A stretch of 64,000 nt of DNA, from positions 35,462,052-35,526,051 of the forward strand of contig OX235274.1 in NCBI GenBank assembly GCA_944472155.2. Direction: 5' to 3'. The position numbers and the translations under genes were made by a program. The first letter of the stretch is position 1. Every line of letters starts with the position of its first letter. Source of the stretch: Trichobilharzia szidati (lineage: Eukaryota; Platyhelminthes; Trematoda; Strigeidida; Schistosomatidae). Under the pieces are notes generated by a model. The model ran no database searches, was not told where the DNA came from, and was given only the letters and a program-made list of their open reading frames with translations. Of this stretch, positions 11,800 to 22,679 are shown piece after piece.

Positions 11800-12165
11800 A
11801 TCGACAGTACCAACCCACCGCCAGGGTTCGAACCGAATCTTCAGATTACAAGGAAAGCTAGTAGACCATTCAGCAACCCAATGTCCCATCACAAAAATCT
11901 AACTTCTACCAATTCGTTATTTTAAAGCGATTAGAAACCAGTGTCATCGGAGAGTGAGTATTCGTCTTAACTCCCAACCAGATGGACCCCTCTGTTCGCA
12001 GACCATACTGACGAGCTTGCCTTGTAACCGGAAGGTAATGCGTTCGAACTATGGCGAACTGTGGGTGCGTGCTGGTGATGAGTCCCAAACTGGGACGAAA
12101 CAGCTGTCCAATACACCGTGCTTGTTTCCAAGGCTTCTCTAAACGATATCAATCCGTGATCAAAC
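11800..12165. mobile_element. SINE beta pair, head to head
   Basis: A minus-oriented tRNA-like head (11815-11900; GGGTTCGAACCG read reversed) is followed by a plus-oriented unit (11990-12165). The plus unit has TTGTAACCGGAAGGT, GCGTTCGAACTATGG and a hammerhead reading GTGCTG-GTGATGA-GTCCC...GGGAC-GAAA-CAGCTGTC. In that motif the invariant C3 is G, so cleavage is not expected. Confidence 0.65.
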
Positions 12166-12194
12166 TTAAAACATTTATTATTATTATTTTTAAT

Positions 12195-12300
12195 ATATTT
12201 ATGCGTTGAAGTTTCTGTAGCAATTTGGTTAAGTTTTGGGGGTGGAGTTGCTAGCACCACGCCCCAACCCTCCCTCTTTATCGGGGCTTGGGACCGGCTA
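12195..12300 (-). mobile_element. SINE delta, truncated
   Basis: Minus-strand 3' portion of the delta family (the plus strand reads GTTGAAGTTTCTGTAGCA and CCCAACCCTCCCTCTTTATC). The tRNA-like head is missing. Longer copies are at 21045-21275 and 44865-45090. Confidence 0.55.
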
Positions 12301-13195
12301 GAAAACTAGCGATCTAGCAATCTAGAAGACCTGGATTTCGCGGACGATTCATGTTTCATGTCACACAAAATCGAAGACTTACACGCGAAAACCGACAAAC
12401 TGGTCGAGGAAGCAGCAAAGACAGGACTCCACGTGAACATAGAAAAGACGGAGCTTATGAAACTAACCAACCACCAACAACAACAACAACAGCAGCAACA
12501 TCCACCGCCAATCACCATCAACGGGAGGGATTTGAAAGAGGTTACTTCATTCACTTATCTAGGGAGCATTGTCTCAAATACAGGAGGAAAGGAACGGACG
12601 ACGAGGATGTCAAATCGAGAATCGGGTAGGCGAGAAACACATTCATCAACCTGAAACCAATCTGGAAATCTTCCGCTGTCACTCAGCATCAACAACAAAA
12701 TTCGGATTTTCAATACAAACGACGTCAAGTCAGTCAGTTCTTCTATACGGATCAGAAACTTGTCGGCGGGTCACAAAGAATATTTCCAACAGCCTGTTGC
12801 AGACCTTTATCAACAACAATTGTCTTCGCTCTATACTGAAGATCAGATGGCCGGAAAGAATCACCAACAAGAAACTATGGGAACAAACAAAGCAAGAACC
12901 AATCGCCCGACAAATATGCAGGAGAAAGTGGAGATTGATTGGACACTTGTTGAGCAGGTCGCTGGGTGACATCGCACGTCTGGCCATAGCTCGATTGGAA
13001 CCCGAAAGGGAAGCGGCGAGTGGTTAGTCGGTGGAAGGGTGACATGGAGGAGATCGTGTGAAGAGGAGCTGAAACAGTATGGACTAACATGGATGCAAGT
13101 GAAAAGTACAGCAGAAGACAGAAGCAAGTGGAGACGTGCAGTTGAAGCCCTATGTTCCACTAGGAACCCAAGGGAACTATTATTATTATTATTAT
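12300..13195 (+). mobile_element. LINE family A copy (arm of a large inverted pair)
   Basis: Runs from a relic of the RT active-site region (GATTTCGCGGACGATTC, i.e. DFADDS) through the (CAA)n spacer to the tail (RQICRRKWRLIGHLL) and the family end CCCTATGTTCCACTAGG with (ATT)n. Single-base shifts break the frame. Bases 12440-13190 are almost identical to the reverse complement of 15733-16480. Confidence 0.9.
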
Positions 13196-13199
13196 TGAA

Positions 13200-13650
13200 C
13201 GGCAATAACAATCTAAGCAGTATAGTTGTTTTTTTCTCTTTAGAAAGAGGTTGCAAAACTGAGTGTTATATGGAATAAAAGTATGCAAAATAATATCACA
13301 TTCTTAAACAGCGATTAACAGAAACTTTTGAAGCTTCATGTCTTATTTAGAGGCATTATTTTATTCTCGACATAGATGAATTATATATATATATATACTA
13401 TTTTCTAAACAGTAATTCAAAACATATACAAAAAGCAACTACTCTGAGATTTGTCGTCACAATCTTAGCACACAGAAATAAATATGATATATTACTTTGC
13501 TACAAAGTAATCTACACATATTTTTTCATGAATTTGACACAAGAAACACTTAAAAAAGGATTTCTAAAAAGAAAAACAAAGCTAAATGTCAATCCACAAA
13601 AAAAGAGCAATCGGATAATGCTAGAAAAAGGAGAAACTATTTTTTTTTCA
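13200..13650. other. No recognisable feature
   Basis: AT-rich sequence between two LINE copies. No exon or named repeat was seen. Confidence 0.4.
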
Positions 13651-13654
13651 TTTT

Positions 13655-14115
13655 AGAGCAAAATCATTATCGATTGAGATGGTTAGAAGACGTGTTAAGC
13701 AGGCTGAACCACAGCCTTCCTTAACGAACAGTGTTAGCTGACATAGGGCTTGGTTGGGTTGGCAAAGAGTTACTGGGGTGATCAAAGCAAAGCAGGCATG
13801 GAAGCAGTAGTCCATGAAGTCGTTGATTATTAGGTCTAAACCATGTAGGGAGGCTGCCGCATCGGGGTCCCTATGATTCTAAGAACCAATTAACTGCAGA
13901 CTGTTGGTGACACGGCTCAAAACCTTTCTCAATAGCGCTGATGTCATGTTTTTCCATGCCACCATTTTTTCTCCAGTAGAATTTCTGAACCTCGAAGTTC
14001 TTTAGAATCTCATTTCTTCCCTTTCTTTCGTCTACCTGTGTTTGTGTGTGTGTGTGGCAGCTTGAACTGCTGCACTTCTGTGCAAACTTCTATGATGTTG
14101 AAACTCAATCAATCA
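13655..14115 (+). mobile_element. LINE family B 3' fragment
   Basis: Old copy: CGATTGAGATGGTTAGAAGA corresponds to the LRWLGH segment and GTTAGCTGACATAGGG to MLADIG. The 3' region ends TTCTATGATGTTGAAACTC followed by a short (AATC)n run. Confidence 0.7.
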
Positions 14116-14254
14116 ATCAATGAAAATGTGTCATTTCCAAATTATAAATAAAAATTTTACAACACGATTATAATTCAGCTATTGTCAATTTAGCTAATTA
14201 ATTAAATAATTCTCATTGTCAAGTATTGGTTTTGTAGACATTTTTGTTTGATTG

Positions 14255-14450
14255 CATGGAGGATTTCATCATGAGTTGACATCAGTTAGAGAACCATTGG
14301 AAAACCTGCAGGGAGTACTGGACAGCTGTTTCGTCCAACTAGTTTGGGACTCTTCATCAGTACACAACCACCGGGGTTCGAACCCAGGACCTTCTGGTTA
14401 CAAGGCGACCTCGTAGACCATTAAGCCACTCGGACCCGATCCATTCTCAT
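14255..14450 (-). mobile_element. SINE beta with C3-mutated hammerhead
   Basis: Minus strand: tRNA-like head with GGGTTCGAACCCCG, then a hammerhead-type segment reading GTACTG-ATGAAGA-GTCCCAAACTAGTTGGAC-GAAA-CAGCTGTC-CAGTAC. Stem I, stem II, GAAA and stem III are kept, but C3 is replaced by A. The end is GATGAAATCCTCCATGCAAT. Confidence 0.75.
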
Positions 14451-14454
14451 TGTA

Positions 14455-14560
14455 ACATTAAAAACACACTATTCAGTAAAGAGACTCGCTTCATCGAACT
14501 TATTATCAAGCTGTACAATCGTATATATATGTATATATATATATATATATGGCTTTTTAA
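14455..14560 (-). mobile_element. Penelope-like terminal-repeat fragment
   Basis: ATTCAGTAAAGAGACTCGC...AGCTGTACAATCG is repeated in reverse orientation at about 16490-16570 and partially at 49955-50010. Its position next to a Penelope-like GIY-YIG fragment suggests element terminal sequence. Confidence 0.45.
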
Positions 14561-14699
14561 TAAATTATATTCCGTGAGGAAATTTAAACAAAAGGTGTGA
14601 ATACTTAGAATAATAAAATAGTATGAAATGCAAATAAAATATTTGTGGCTATAATGATAGTTAAATATCAAGTGTCAAGTGGTAACACAAATAATCGCA

Positions 14700-15420
14700 T
14701 ATGATAGGATAGGTCATAGGGTGTACAGATGTGCATATCTATCAGTTCCCCTGTTCTTGTAGAGCAATGTACATTGGCCATAGCCCAGAATGCTTCTTTC
14801 CACACGGATACGAGAACATATTCAAGCAGCATAGTTTTAACAAGGGAGAAAGGAAGGATGGGCAAAGTTCCATTCTAAAACACTTGACTAACTCTCTTGC
14901 ACACTCTACCAACTCTGACCATAATTTTAAGATCATTTATCGAATTCATGCTAACAGGCCGTGTTTTCTTTGTTCTAAACTTCTAAAGATAGTGGAGGTC
15001 TTTGCCATTCATAAAAATTTAAGCCAAACCTTTGTGTACAAAAGATGTGTTCAATCACCATTTCTATCTTCGCCGTAGAAGGATATACATTATATTTATT
15101 TATATATTTTTTATATTTATTTTGTTTATTTAGTTAATCTACGTACGTTCCCACTATTACTACGATTATTATTACTGTTATTATTGTTACTATTACTATT
15201 CTCACTTTGAACAGTTTCCGGTATTATTTCACTTGTCATTCTAAATCGAAAAAAAATCCGATTTTAACAAATTTCACACGATGTTATGTAACGTTTTGTA
15301 TTTGCCTATTATCCCCATAATTATGCAACCCTTTCCAACATCTATACATCCTATGAACTATTCTATACATGATATGATTACTGTTTGCACATGACGCTTG
15401 ATATTTAACTATGATTATAA
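14700..15420 (+). mobile_element. Penelope-like element: GIY-YIG domain and 3' region
   Basis: The reading frame 14731-15078 encodes YQFPCSCRAMYIGHS, the Cys-containing start of a Penelope GIY-YIG domain, then SSILKHLTNS and YKRCVQSPFL near the end of the domain. The catalytic region is degenerate. An AT-rich 3' region with ACAGTTTCCGGTATTATTTC follows; the same sequence occurs at 49190-49215 in another Penelope copy. Confidence 0.75.
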
Positions 15421-15424
15421 TCAC

Positions 15425-15680
15425 AACCATTTTAATTGCATTTCATGTATTCGAGCCTCAGTGGGTACGCCATCACTCACTGGGGAATGCAAATATATCC
15501 ACTGCCTGAGGACAGCTGAAATCCGCATCCTAGTGGATTCCACTGTTAGCCACCATCTATCAAAATTCCTTCAAGTTAAATTCTCAGTCATCGCTGAAGC
15601 AACCGCACAAGAAGCCGACATGTCAACCTGAGGCCGAACACTTCGGTCCAATCAATCAACAGGAAAGTCCGAATTGAATT
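15425..15680 (+). mobile_element. SINE alpha (Sm-alpha-like), decayed
   Basis: TTCGAGCCTCAGTGGG is the B-box region of the alpha head. ATCCGCATCCTAGTGGATTC and CACTGTTAGCCACCATC are the hammerhead 3' strand. The ribozyme core itself is lost. The tail GAAGCCGACATGTCAACC matches the alpha composites at 30.7 and 42.6 kb. Confidence 0.65.
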
Positions 15681-15732
15681 AAATATTCATACCTTTGTTT
15701 AAATTTCTTCACAGGATATAACTTTTGTAAAA

Positions 15733-16480
15733 TTATTATTATTGTTCCCTTGAGTTCCTAGTGGAACATACGGCTTCAACTGCACGCCTCCACTTGCTTC
15801 TGTCTTCTGCTGTACTTTTCACTTGCATCCATGTTAGTCCATACTGTTTCAGCTCCTCTTCACACGATCTCCTCCATGTCACCCTTCCACCGACTAACCA
15901 CTCGCCGCTTCCCTTTCGGGTTCCACTCGAGCTAGGGCCTGACGCGCGATGTCACCCAGCGGCCTCCTCAGCAAGTGTCCAATCCATCTCCACTTTCTCC
16001 TGCATATTTGTTGGGCGATTGGTTCTTGCTTTGTTTGTTCCCATGGTTTCTTGTTGGTGATTCTTTCCGGCCATCTGATCTTGAGTATAGAGCGAAGACA
16101 ATTGTTGTTGATAAAGGTCTGCAACAGGCTGTTGGAAATATTCTTTGTGACCCGCCGACAAGTTTCTGATCCGTATAGAAGAACTGACTGACTTGACGTC
16201 GTTTGTATTGAAAATCCGAATTTTGTTGTTGATGCAGGCTGAGTGACGAAGATTTCCAGATTGGTTTCAGGTTGATGAATGTGTTTCTCGCCTACCCGAT
16301 TCTCGATTTGACATCCTCGTCGTCCGTTCCTCCTGTATTTGAGACAATGCTCCCTAGATAAGTGAATGAAGTAACCTCTTTCAAATCCCTCCCGTTGATG
16401 GTGATTGGCGGTGGATGTTGCTGCTGTTGTTGTTGGTGGTGGTGGTTGGTTATTTTCATAACCTCCGTCTTTTTTTTAAA
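15733..16480 (-). mobile_element. LINE family A copy (second arm of the inverted pair)
   Basis: Reversed family A from its (ATT)n tail to the CAACAACAA-type spacer. Base for base it is nearly the reverse complement of 12440-13190. The encoded tail reads QQICRRKWRWIGHLLRRPL. Confidence 0.9.
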
Positions 16481-16594
16481 TAAACATCATACATATATAC
16501 GATTGTACAGCTTGATAATAAATTCGTTGTTGAAAAAAATTTTCTCAATGAATATTGTTTTTTTTTTAATTTAACGAATTCAACAAAATCTTAC

Positions 16595-16688
16595 GTGATC
16601 TTTTTCGCTTTATTAGCAGGTGATGTCTTCAAACTATCAACTTGATCTTCTTCACACGGTTGTTCAACAACAGTATCAGGAATTCGTT
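16595..16688 (-). CDS. Internal exon of the membrane-protein gene
   Basis: The minus-strand exon of 94 bp lies between acceptor TTTTTGTAG (AG at 16690-16689) and donor CAC|GTAAG (at 16594-16590). Two bases complete a Gln codon begun by the exon at 22277-22390, 30 codons follow, and two bases remain for a Thr codon finished by the exon at 8928-9078. Residues include RIPDTVVEQPCEEDQVDSLK, so the segment is acidic with a Lys-rich end (NKAKK). The two alternative frames hit stops. No domain was recognised. Confidence 0.8.
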
Positions 16689-16871
16689 CTACAAAAATCA
16701 TAAAAACAACAGTCGAAACGATGTAAGTACAAAATCTGGAAAAAAAATACAGTCAAATATACACTATAAAAAATTGAAGTGAATTTAAGCAACCGCATAA
16801 TGTTAATATATATTATATATGGTATAACAGTGCCTTTCTTTATAATACATATATGTATGCATATATATCGC

Positions 16872-17325
16872 TTTGATGATATTAGATAGTTGGAGGCAAT
16901 CGGCCATAGGAAGCCTTGCTTGACCTAGGTTTCGTGCTAGTTGGCACTCACCAGGGCGTATCTGCCACCTTGAAGGAACTCATGTCCCTTCTGAGATTCC
17001 AACCCGCGTCACCCAGTGCCACCTGAAGTCAGTGAGAGATGTTGCCACTGAGCTATTTGGGCTTGCAATTGACCTCCTGTAGGGTTGTCATGGGTATTTT
17101 GACAAGCGCCAACTAGCACGAAACCTAGGTCAAGCAAGGCTTCCTATGGCCGATTGCCTCCAACTATCTAATATCACCAAATCAATGTGTGCACCATGAT
17201 GGTGAGCTACCTAGAATGGTGGCCACATTGCAAACCAAACCTGACTGATAGAATTCAGTCTGCACCAAAGACTAGAGGAGGACTAGACACGTCACACTAG
17301 TTACCAGTGTCCAATCAAATTATAT
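16872..17325. repeat. SINE gamma, palindromic element
   Basis: Arms 16872-16945 and 17108-17183 are reverse complements (TTGGAGGCAATCGGCCATAG on the left, CTATGGCCGATTGCCTCCAA on the right). Between them, on the minus strand, lies a tRNA-like core (TAGCTCAGTGGCAACATCTC, then GGGTTGGAATCTCAG). The right flank carries the conserved CACGTCACACTAGTTACCAG end. Confidence 0.75.
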
Positions 17326-18240
17326 ATCGTTTGTTTTATAGCAAGGAGAATGAAAATTCATTGATAATATCACAGTTAAATAGCATTAATGAGGCATTAG
17401 ATATCTTAAATAACACCAATAAGTCAATCTACACGTAATCAAATCAAAGCAAATCAAATCAGAAAAAGAGAGAGCAATATTGCGTTTTACATTGAGGCAA
17501 AAAGTGTGCAATTAGAATAGATTGATAGATAGTAAAAAGGTATTATTATAACTATGATAAAGAATTCGCAAATTTATATATAATCACACGAAGAGAAGAA
17601 GACAGAAGACGTGAACAAGAACACATCTCCTCTATAAGAAAGTATAAAAATAATATAGGTGAATATATATTAGGTAAATCAATTTGTTTAAGATAGTTAG
17701 TTGTAGAGCATACTGACAAGGTTGAAAAGATTTTTTTTTCAAAATTTAGAAAAAGCACCATTGCATGGAAAAGATGCTTTGGCTAAGTTTAAACTTTAAG
17801 CACTAAAATGTACCAACGGAGTACGACCGCACCAATGACCATTGAGAATGGACCAATGAGATTCTTCAAGTGTGACGTCAAAGCTTGATATCCCGCTTGA
17901 TTACAAGAAACTACCTACTGTAGTGGACCTACATCTAAAATTTGGTGTAGACGAAGTGTTCCGGTATTTGTTTAGATATGAGATTGATTGATTGGAAAGG
18001 AAAGAATTTATTCCTGTGGAAGTGTACTATGAGTATACAAAAAAGGCTTCAGTAGATCTGTTGATGGACAGGTTCACCGTTGTAAAGTTTATTTGTGAGA
18101 TGAATTAGCATGGGGGAAATGGTAAGCTGATGATTACATTGTTTCGTCGGAATATTTGTCATGAAGGACGCGCTTTTCGATATGCTACGTTTACCTAGTT
18201 ACATAAATCTCTCATTTCTCTGGTGTTTCTGGCCAGGAAG
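17326..18240. other. No recognisable feature
   Basis: AT-rich intronic sequence. No exon with acceptable splice sites and no repeat that I recognise. Confidence 0.4.
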
Positions 18241-18264
18241 TTGTGGAATATATTATAATTACAT

Positions 18265-18550
18265 GGATGATTTCATCATGAGCTGACATCAGTTAGAGAA
18301 CCACTGGAAAACCTGCAGGGAGTACTGGACAGCTGTTTCGTCCTAGTTTGGGACTCTTCAGCAGTACGCTCAATGGTCTACGAGCTCGCCTTGTAACGAG
18401 AAGGTCCTGGGTTCGAATCCCGTTGGGTGCGTACTGAAGAGTCCCAAACTAGTTGGACGAGACAGCTGTCCAGTACTCCCTGCAGGTTTTCCAGTGGTTC
18501 TCTAACTGATGTCAGCTCATGATGAAATCCTCCATGCAATCAAACAAAAT
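18265..18550. mobile_element. Palindromic pair of SINE beta units sharing one tRNA-like head
   Basis: Left arm 18265-18369 (minus) and right arm about 18427-18538 (plus) are reverse complements over some 105 bases. They are joined by a tRNA-like loop (CAATGGTCTACGAGCTCGCC, then GGGTTCGAATCC). Each arm holds a hammerhead-type segment: the left one is intact (separate entry), while the right one has GAGA for GAAA and a shortened stem I. Confidence 0.8.
18322..18369 (-). ncRNA. Hammerhead ribozyme motif with intact core (SINE beta)
   Basis: Minus strand: stem I strand GTACTG, core CTGAAGA (fits CUGANGA), stem II GTCC...GGAC with loop CAAACTA, GAAA, then ACAGCTGT as a self-complementary stem III, cleavage-site C, and the stem I partner CAGTAC. 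All catalytic-core positions are present and stem I pairs over six bases. This is the architecture known from schistosome Sm-alpha RNAs. Activity is inferred, not shown. Confidence 0.75.
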
Positions 18551-18724
18551 CCCCACAAAACCAATACTTGAATATTATAATTAGTCCACCTTCGAACATT
18601 GAATCTGTGGATATAATCTTGTTGACTGAAAATACCTAGAACTATCTGTCTGACATTTCGTGACTGTTGAACACTAATTAATATCCATAATTGTACTTTA
18701 TATTTTTGGATTTACATCCCCAAG

Positions 18725-19290
18725 TTGACCCAAGTCGGGGAGTCTATGGTTTTGATATCACTTTTGTTAACTGTTTTTGACAGTGATACTACTGCTACAG
18801 GTTTTGTTGTTGTCAGTGTCCTTCCTGTTGTGATTTTTTTTTATTTTCCTTTGTCATGTATATTTGTAATTACTGGCGTTTTAAAACATGCTGTGAGAGC
18901 TACAGTTTCTGGAACGGGGGGAATAGTCTCGTCTCGAATGTTCAATGGTAACACCACTGCGGCTATATTACATTTTGGAAGATGGAGAGGAGAAGGTGTT
19001 GTTGTAAATATAGACGAAACAGTCCTGATAAAGAGGAAATACAAATAACGTTTGGCTGTACGATACCACTTTACTGAAAGGATCCATCATCCCTTGGATA
19101 TAATCACTATGGTGTCAACCATTGAAACGAATTTGTGGATCCTATGCCATGCGCCACACATCAATTCTGTTGAAGGATTTTTTTGAGAAAGATTCAGGGA
19201 TAGGATTACAGCCAGGAACGGATGTCAAAGGAATGTTATTTACAGCTATTTAGATGAACATAGCTAATAGAATTCGGTTTAACTTCTGTA
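18725..19290 (+). pseudogene. Merlin-like (ISXO2-type) transposase relic
   Basis: The plus-strand frame 18725-19048 ends with GEGVVVNIDETVLIKRKY, which fits the catalytic-Asp block of Merlin/ISXO2-like transposases (pattern VEIDE-x-x-x-x-RKY). A Gly-rich GTGG segment and a hydrophobic stretch precede it, and the frame is broken by a stop immediately afterwards. The following frame continues with RLAVRYHFTERIHH and further decayed text. Merlin elements are known in schistosomes. The terminal inverted repeats were not located, and only one catalytic residue can be pointed to. Confidence 0.5.
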
Positions 19291-19689
19291 TTGATACTAC
19301 TATGGGGAATAGGGAGTCAATTTTGCCACACAATAGAGAAAAGTATCCCATGTAATTACAGTTGCATGCTTTCTAATTCATTGTTTTTATAAATTAATTG
19401 TATTTTATGCGTGGAAGTTGCCTTTCTCATGTGATTGGTGCGTTCAAGGTTGTTTGTCCTCCATTGCTTCATTTTGGCGCTTTTTAAAGATTCATTTCGC
19501 CAATATTGTTTTAAAATAAATAAGCATTTATGTGAACTGTTAAACGTGTTACATAAATAAATAACTTTGCACCGTTCATATAATAACAATAGGCTAAATA
19601 AAATTGATGATGGTAATAAACATTAGGTATAAACACCGCTAGTTAGAGGATTTTATAGGGAGAGGCGAGACAGAAAAAGTAGAAATAAA

Positions 19690-20175
19690 AAAGTTTCTGG
19701 ATTTCGTCATGAGCTGATATTGGTTAGAGAACCATTGGAATTCTTGAGAGTACTGGACAGCCGTTTTGTCCTAGTTTGGGACTCTTCAGAAGTACGCATC
19801 CGCCGACAGGGTTCGAACCCAGGACCTTTATGTTACAAGGCCAGCTCGTAGACCATTAGGCCCCACAGGGACGCGATCCAATGGCCAGCCCATGGATTCC
19901 AACTTCTGCCAATTCATGACATCAGTGAGTATTTGTCCTCACACCCGACCTTCTGTACCCCAATGATCACGACTTCTCACCAGAACCCAGGTAACTACTT
20001 ACCTGAATAGGGCCAGTCGCTAGTGAGCATCACAATGATTTTCAAGTGTTGGTTTGCAGGGATTCTATTGCTTAAAGGATTTCATCATGAGCTGACATCG
20101 GTTCTAGTGAGGAGTCGTGATCAGTGGCGTACATCAGGTCGGGTGTGAGGACCGATACTCACCACGGATGACACT
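19690..20175 (-). mobile_element. SINE beta with 3' extension
   Basis: Minus-oriented head with GGGTTCGAACCC (19806-19817). The hammerhead-type segment has CTGAAGA but AAAA in place of GAAA. The flank 19900-20175 (TGGCCAGCCCATGGATTC, CCAGTCGCTAGTGAGCATC) recurs beside other beta copies (22870-23130, 35830-36060) and seems part of a longer unit. Confidence 0.65.
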
Positions 20176-20639
20176 GGCTGTATTTTACTGAGGAAGAAAT
20201 AAAGTTAATCATACAAGAATACACCCATCAATAAATAACAACCAAAATACACGCCTGGAGAAATCATTTGTATTCGATGCTTTATTTTTCACTTCTAAAA
20301 TAAAGTAACATCAAACTAATCTGATTTCAAATAACACACATGATGAGTGGAACACAAAGCTTCAGGCTTTAAGTTTATGAATTTTCAATAGCACTTATTT
20401 TTTTTATGGAGTAAAATAGCAAATCTCCTGACCAACCTACCATCTTTTCAGGGCTAAGTACCTGCTAGGTGAGGTTTAAGGGTGCGTTGGTAGGAAATCG
20501 GATCTGAATCATGTGAAGTATGGCTGGAGGGCATTCTATCCATGAGCCACCTCTACGCACAACTAAGTCCTTATTGATCTTTAGTTGTTTGATCCATCCT
20601 TCCACAGAAAATCTCTACATCACATTTACACAGTCGAAT

Positions 20640-20860
20640 GATTTCGTGCACCAGGCCATCTGTCGAGTGGAATCCGAATGGGAAATGACAAGTGTGGCGT
20701 TGGAAGGTGATATGGAGAGGATTATGTGAAGAGGAGATGAGAGACTATGGGGAATCGTGGGGACAGCTAGACAGGACAGCAGAGAACAGGATAAAGTGAA
20801 GGTGTACTGTTGAAACCCTATGTTTCACTCAAGGGAACCCAAGGGAACAGTAATACAATA
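20640..20860 (+). mobile_element. LINE family A 3' fragment
   Basis: Starts in CACCAGGCCATCTGTCGAGTG and runs through GGAGAGGATTATGTGAAGAG to CCCTATGTTTCACTC and an (AATA) tail. Decayed. Confidence 0.7.
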
Positions 20861-21044
20861 ATTAATTACACAGTCCAATAACTATTGTTTGTAGTAAAAT
20901 TACCTTATTTCACCTCGATACATTATCACACAGTTGAATAACTTATAGTGACTTAACACCATACAGAAAATTACAGAAAAGAAATGCAATGAGAATGCAG
21001 TATTGAAAGAAGGTATCTTATCACTGTATAGACAATGCTTTTTA

Positions 21045-21275
21045 TTCCTTTACGTTCCCAGTGGAACATAGGGCTCCAAGTTAGAGATTTAAAGTTTCAG
21101 TAGTATTGGTGTTTATTTTTACGGGATGAGGTTGCTAACCTAATGCCCAACCCTCCCTCTTTACGAGCCTTGTTACTGGCTTAGCGAGGTAAGGGAGTGC
21201 ATCGGCGGTCGGGGATCGAACTCCGAACCACCTGAGTGGTTGGTGACCATTCTACCGCTGTGTCACCGACGCCCT
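21045..21275 (-). mobile_element. SINE delta
   Basis: Minus strand: tRNA-like head GTCGGTGACACAGCGGTAGA, then GGTTCGGAGTTCGATCCC (B box), then a body with TAAAGAGGGAGGGTTGGG. It is immediately preceded on the plus strand by TTCCCAGTGGAACATAGGGC, which is also the end of LINE A. This suggests that delta shares a 3' end with, or inserted next to, LINE A. Confidence 0.75.
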
Positions 21276-21439
21276 TTATATACAATTATTTATTACATAC
21301 TCTTATGCCTTCCACAATTCATAAATGAAGAGTATATTTACATGGCCATGAAGTAATCAGAATTCTTTATTAGGTGCGTAAACCAATTAAACAGACAAAC
21401 ATAGAGTTATTGACAAGAAGTGAACTATTTGAGATAATG

Positions 21440-22160
21440 AGTGAGTCCTTCTATCTGTCTACAGAACATCCCCATTTTGTCCAATTCTCTGCAGTCCTCT
21501 TCAGTTGGCCCCACGATTCCACATAAGCTTTCATCTCATACTCATACGATCTCCTCCATTTCACTGTCGAACACACACCCAACTCGTTGTTTCCCATTCA
21601 CCTTCCACTCAAAAGATGATCTGCATTGAGCGTGATATCATTCAACAGTTTCCACAGTGTCTCCCCAATCCATCTCCATTTTCTCCACCATATTTGTTGA
21701 GTACTAGTTGCTTCGTTCCCAGAGTTTCTTGTTCCTAATTCTTTACGAACTGTCATCTAATCCTCAATATGGAGCCAACAAAGGCGGAAGCTGTTGATGA
21801 AAGTCTGCAGTAGCCTCTGCGAAATGCTTTTCCCAACCCACCGAGTCTCTGGACCATATAGAAGAACTGACTGACTGACTTCACATTTGTGTTGAACAGA
21901 ATCCGAATCTTGTTCTTTATGCTGGCTGACTGAGTGCAGAAGATTTCCAAACTGGTTTTCAGGTTGATGAAGGCGTATCTCGCCTTTCCGATTTCTGGCT
22001 GGCTGGCTTTGACATCTTCATCCGTTCAGACTGCCTGTGGTTGAAACTGTGCTTCTTAGATAGATAAATGAAGGAAGTGACCTCTTTCAAGCTTCTCCCG
22101 TTGATAATGACTGGCGTTTGTTGTTGTTGTCATTGTTGGTTGGCTGGTTATCCTCATCGC
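21440..22160 (-). mobile_element. LINE family A copy
   Basis: Reversed family A: CTGCAGTCCTCTTCAGTTGG, ACGATCTCCTCCATTTCAC, then the spacer TGTTGTTGTCATTGTTGG and CATCGCCTCCGTTTCCTC. No intact frame remains. Confidence 0.8.
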
Positions 22161-22276
22161 CTCCGTTTCCTCTATGTCACACATACACCCACGCACACGC
22201 CAAAACGTATGCTGAAGGTCAGCTGAAACAAAACACAATCTTGTATTGTCACCACCACCATCACCTCAATTCATAC

Positions 22277-22390
22277 GTGCCACAGTCAATTTGTCCAATA
22301 ATTCATAATCATCTTCATTATTATCGTTATCACCATGATGGTTGTTTTTCATCTGATCAGAATTACTTGAAAAACAATAAGATCTACTCC
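22277..22390 (-). CDS. Internal exon of the membrane-protein gene
   Basis: The minus-strand exon of 114 bp lies between acceptor TTTTTGAAACAG (AG at 22392-22391) and donor GCAC|GTATGA (at 22276-22271). Two bases complete an Arg codon begun by the exon at 32468-32646, 37 codons follow, and one base is left to start the Gln codon finished at 16688. It encodes a Ser-rich start (SRSYCFSSNS), an Asn/Asp/His-rich acidic run (HHGDNDNNEDDYELLDK) and LTVA. A downstream internal AG would change the phase and break both junctions, which is why this acceptor was chosen. Confidence 0.75.
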
Positions 22391-22679
22391 CTGTTTCAAA
22401 AACTTAGTTAAAAAATGTCACAGTCTTTAATGTTTTAACCATTTTAGTTTTCGAGATTAAGCCCCACTCCAAATCAGTAGTCATGTGGCTATACAAAACA
22501 TTCAATTTCAGATAATATTTATTAGTAATAATGAAAATTAAAATCAAAATAACTTCAATGGAAACGTGTCAAAAGTAATTGAATGATGGATACACAAAAA
22601 TCGATCTATCTGTGCATGTGTGTGTGTGGTGTGTGTTTGTGCGTTGATGCGTTGTCAGTTAACAAAAATAACATGATTA

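Noticed and set aside
12358..12654. Long plus-strand frames with a Gln/Thr-rich middle
   Set aside because: They belong to LINE A and its CAA-repeat spacer, not to a host gene.
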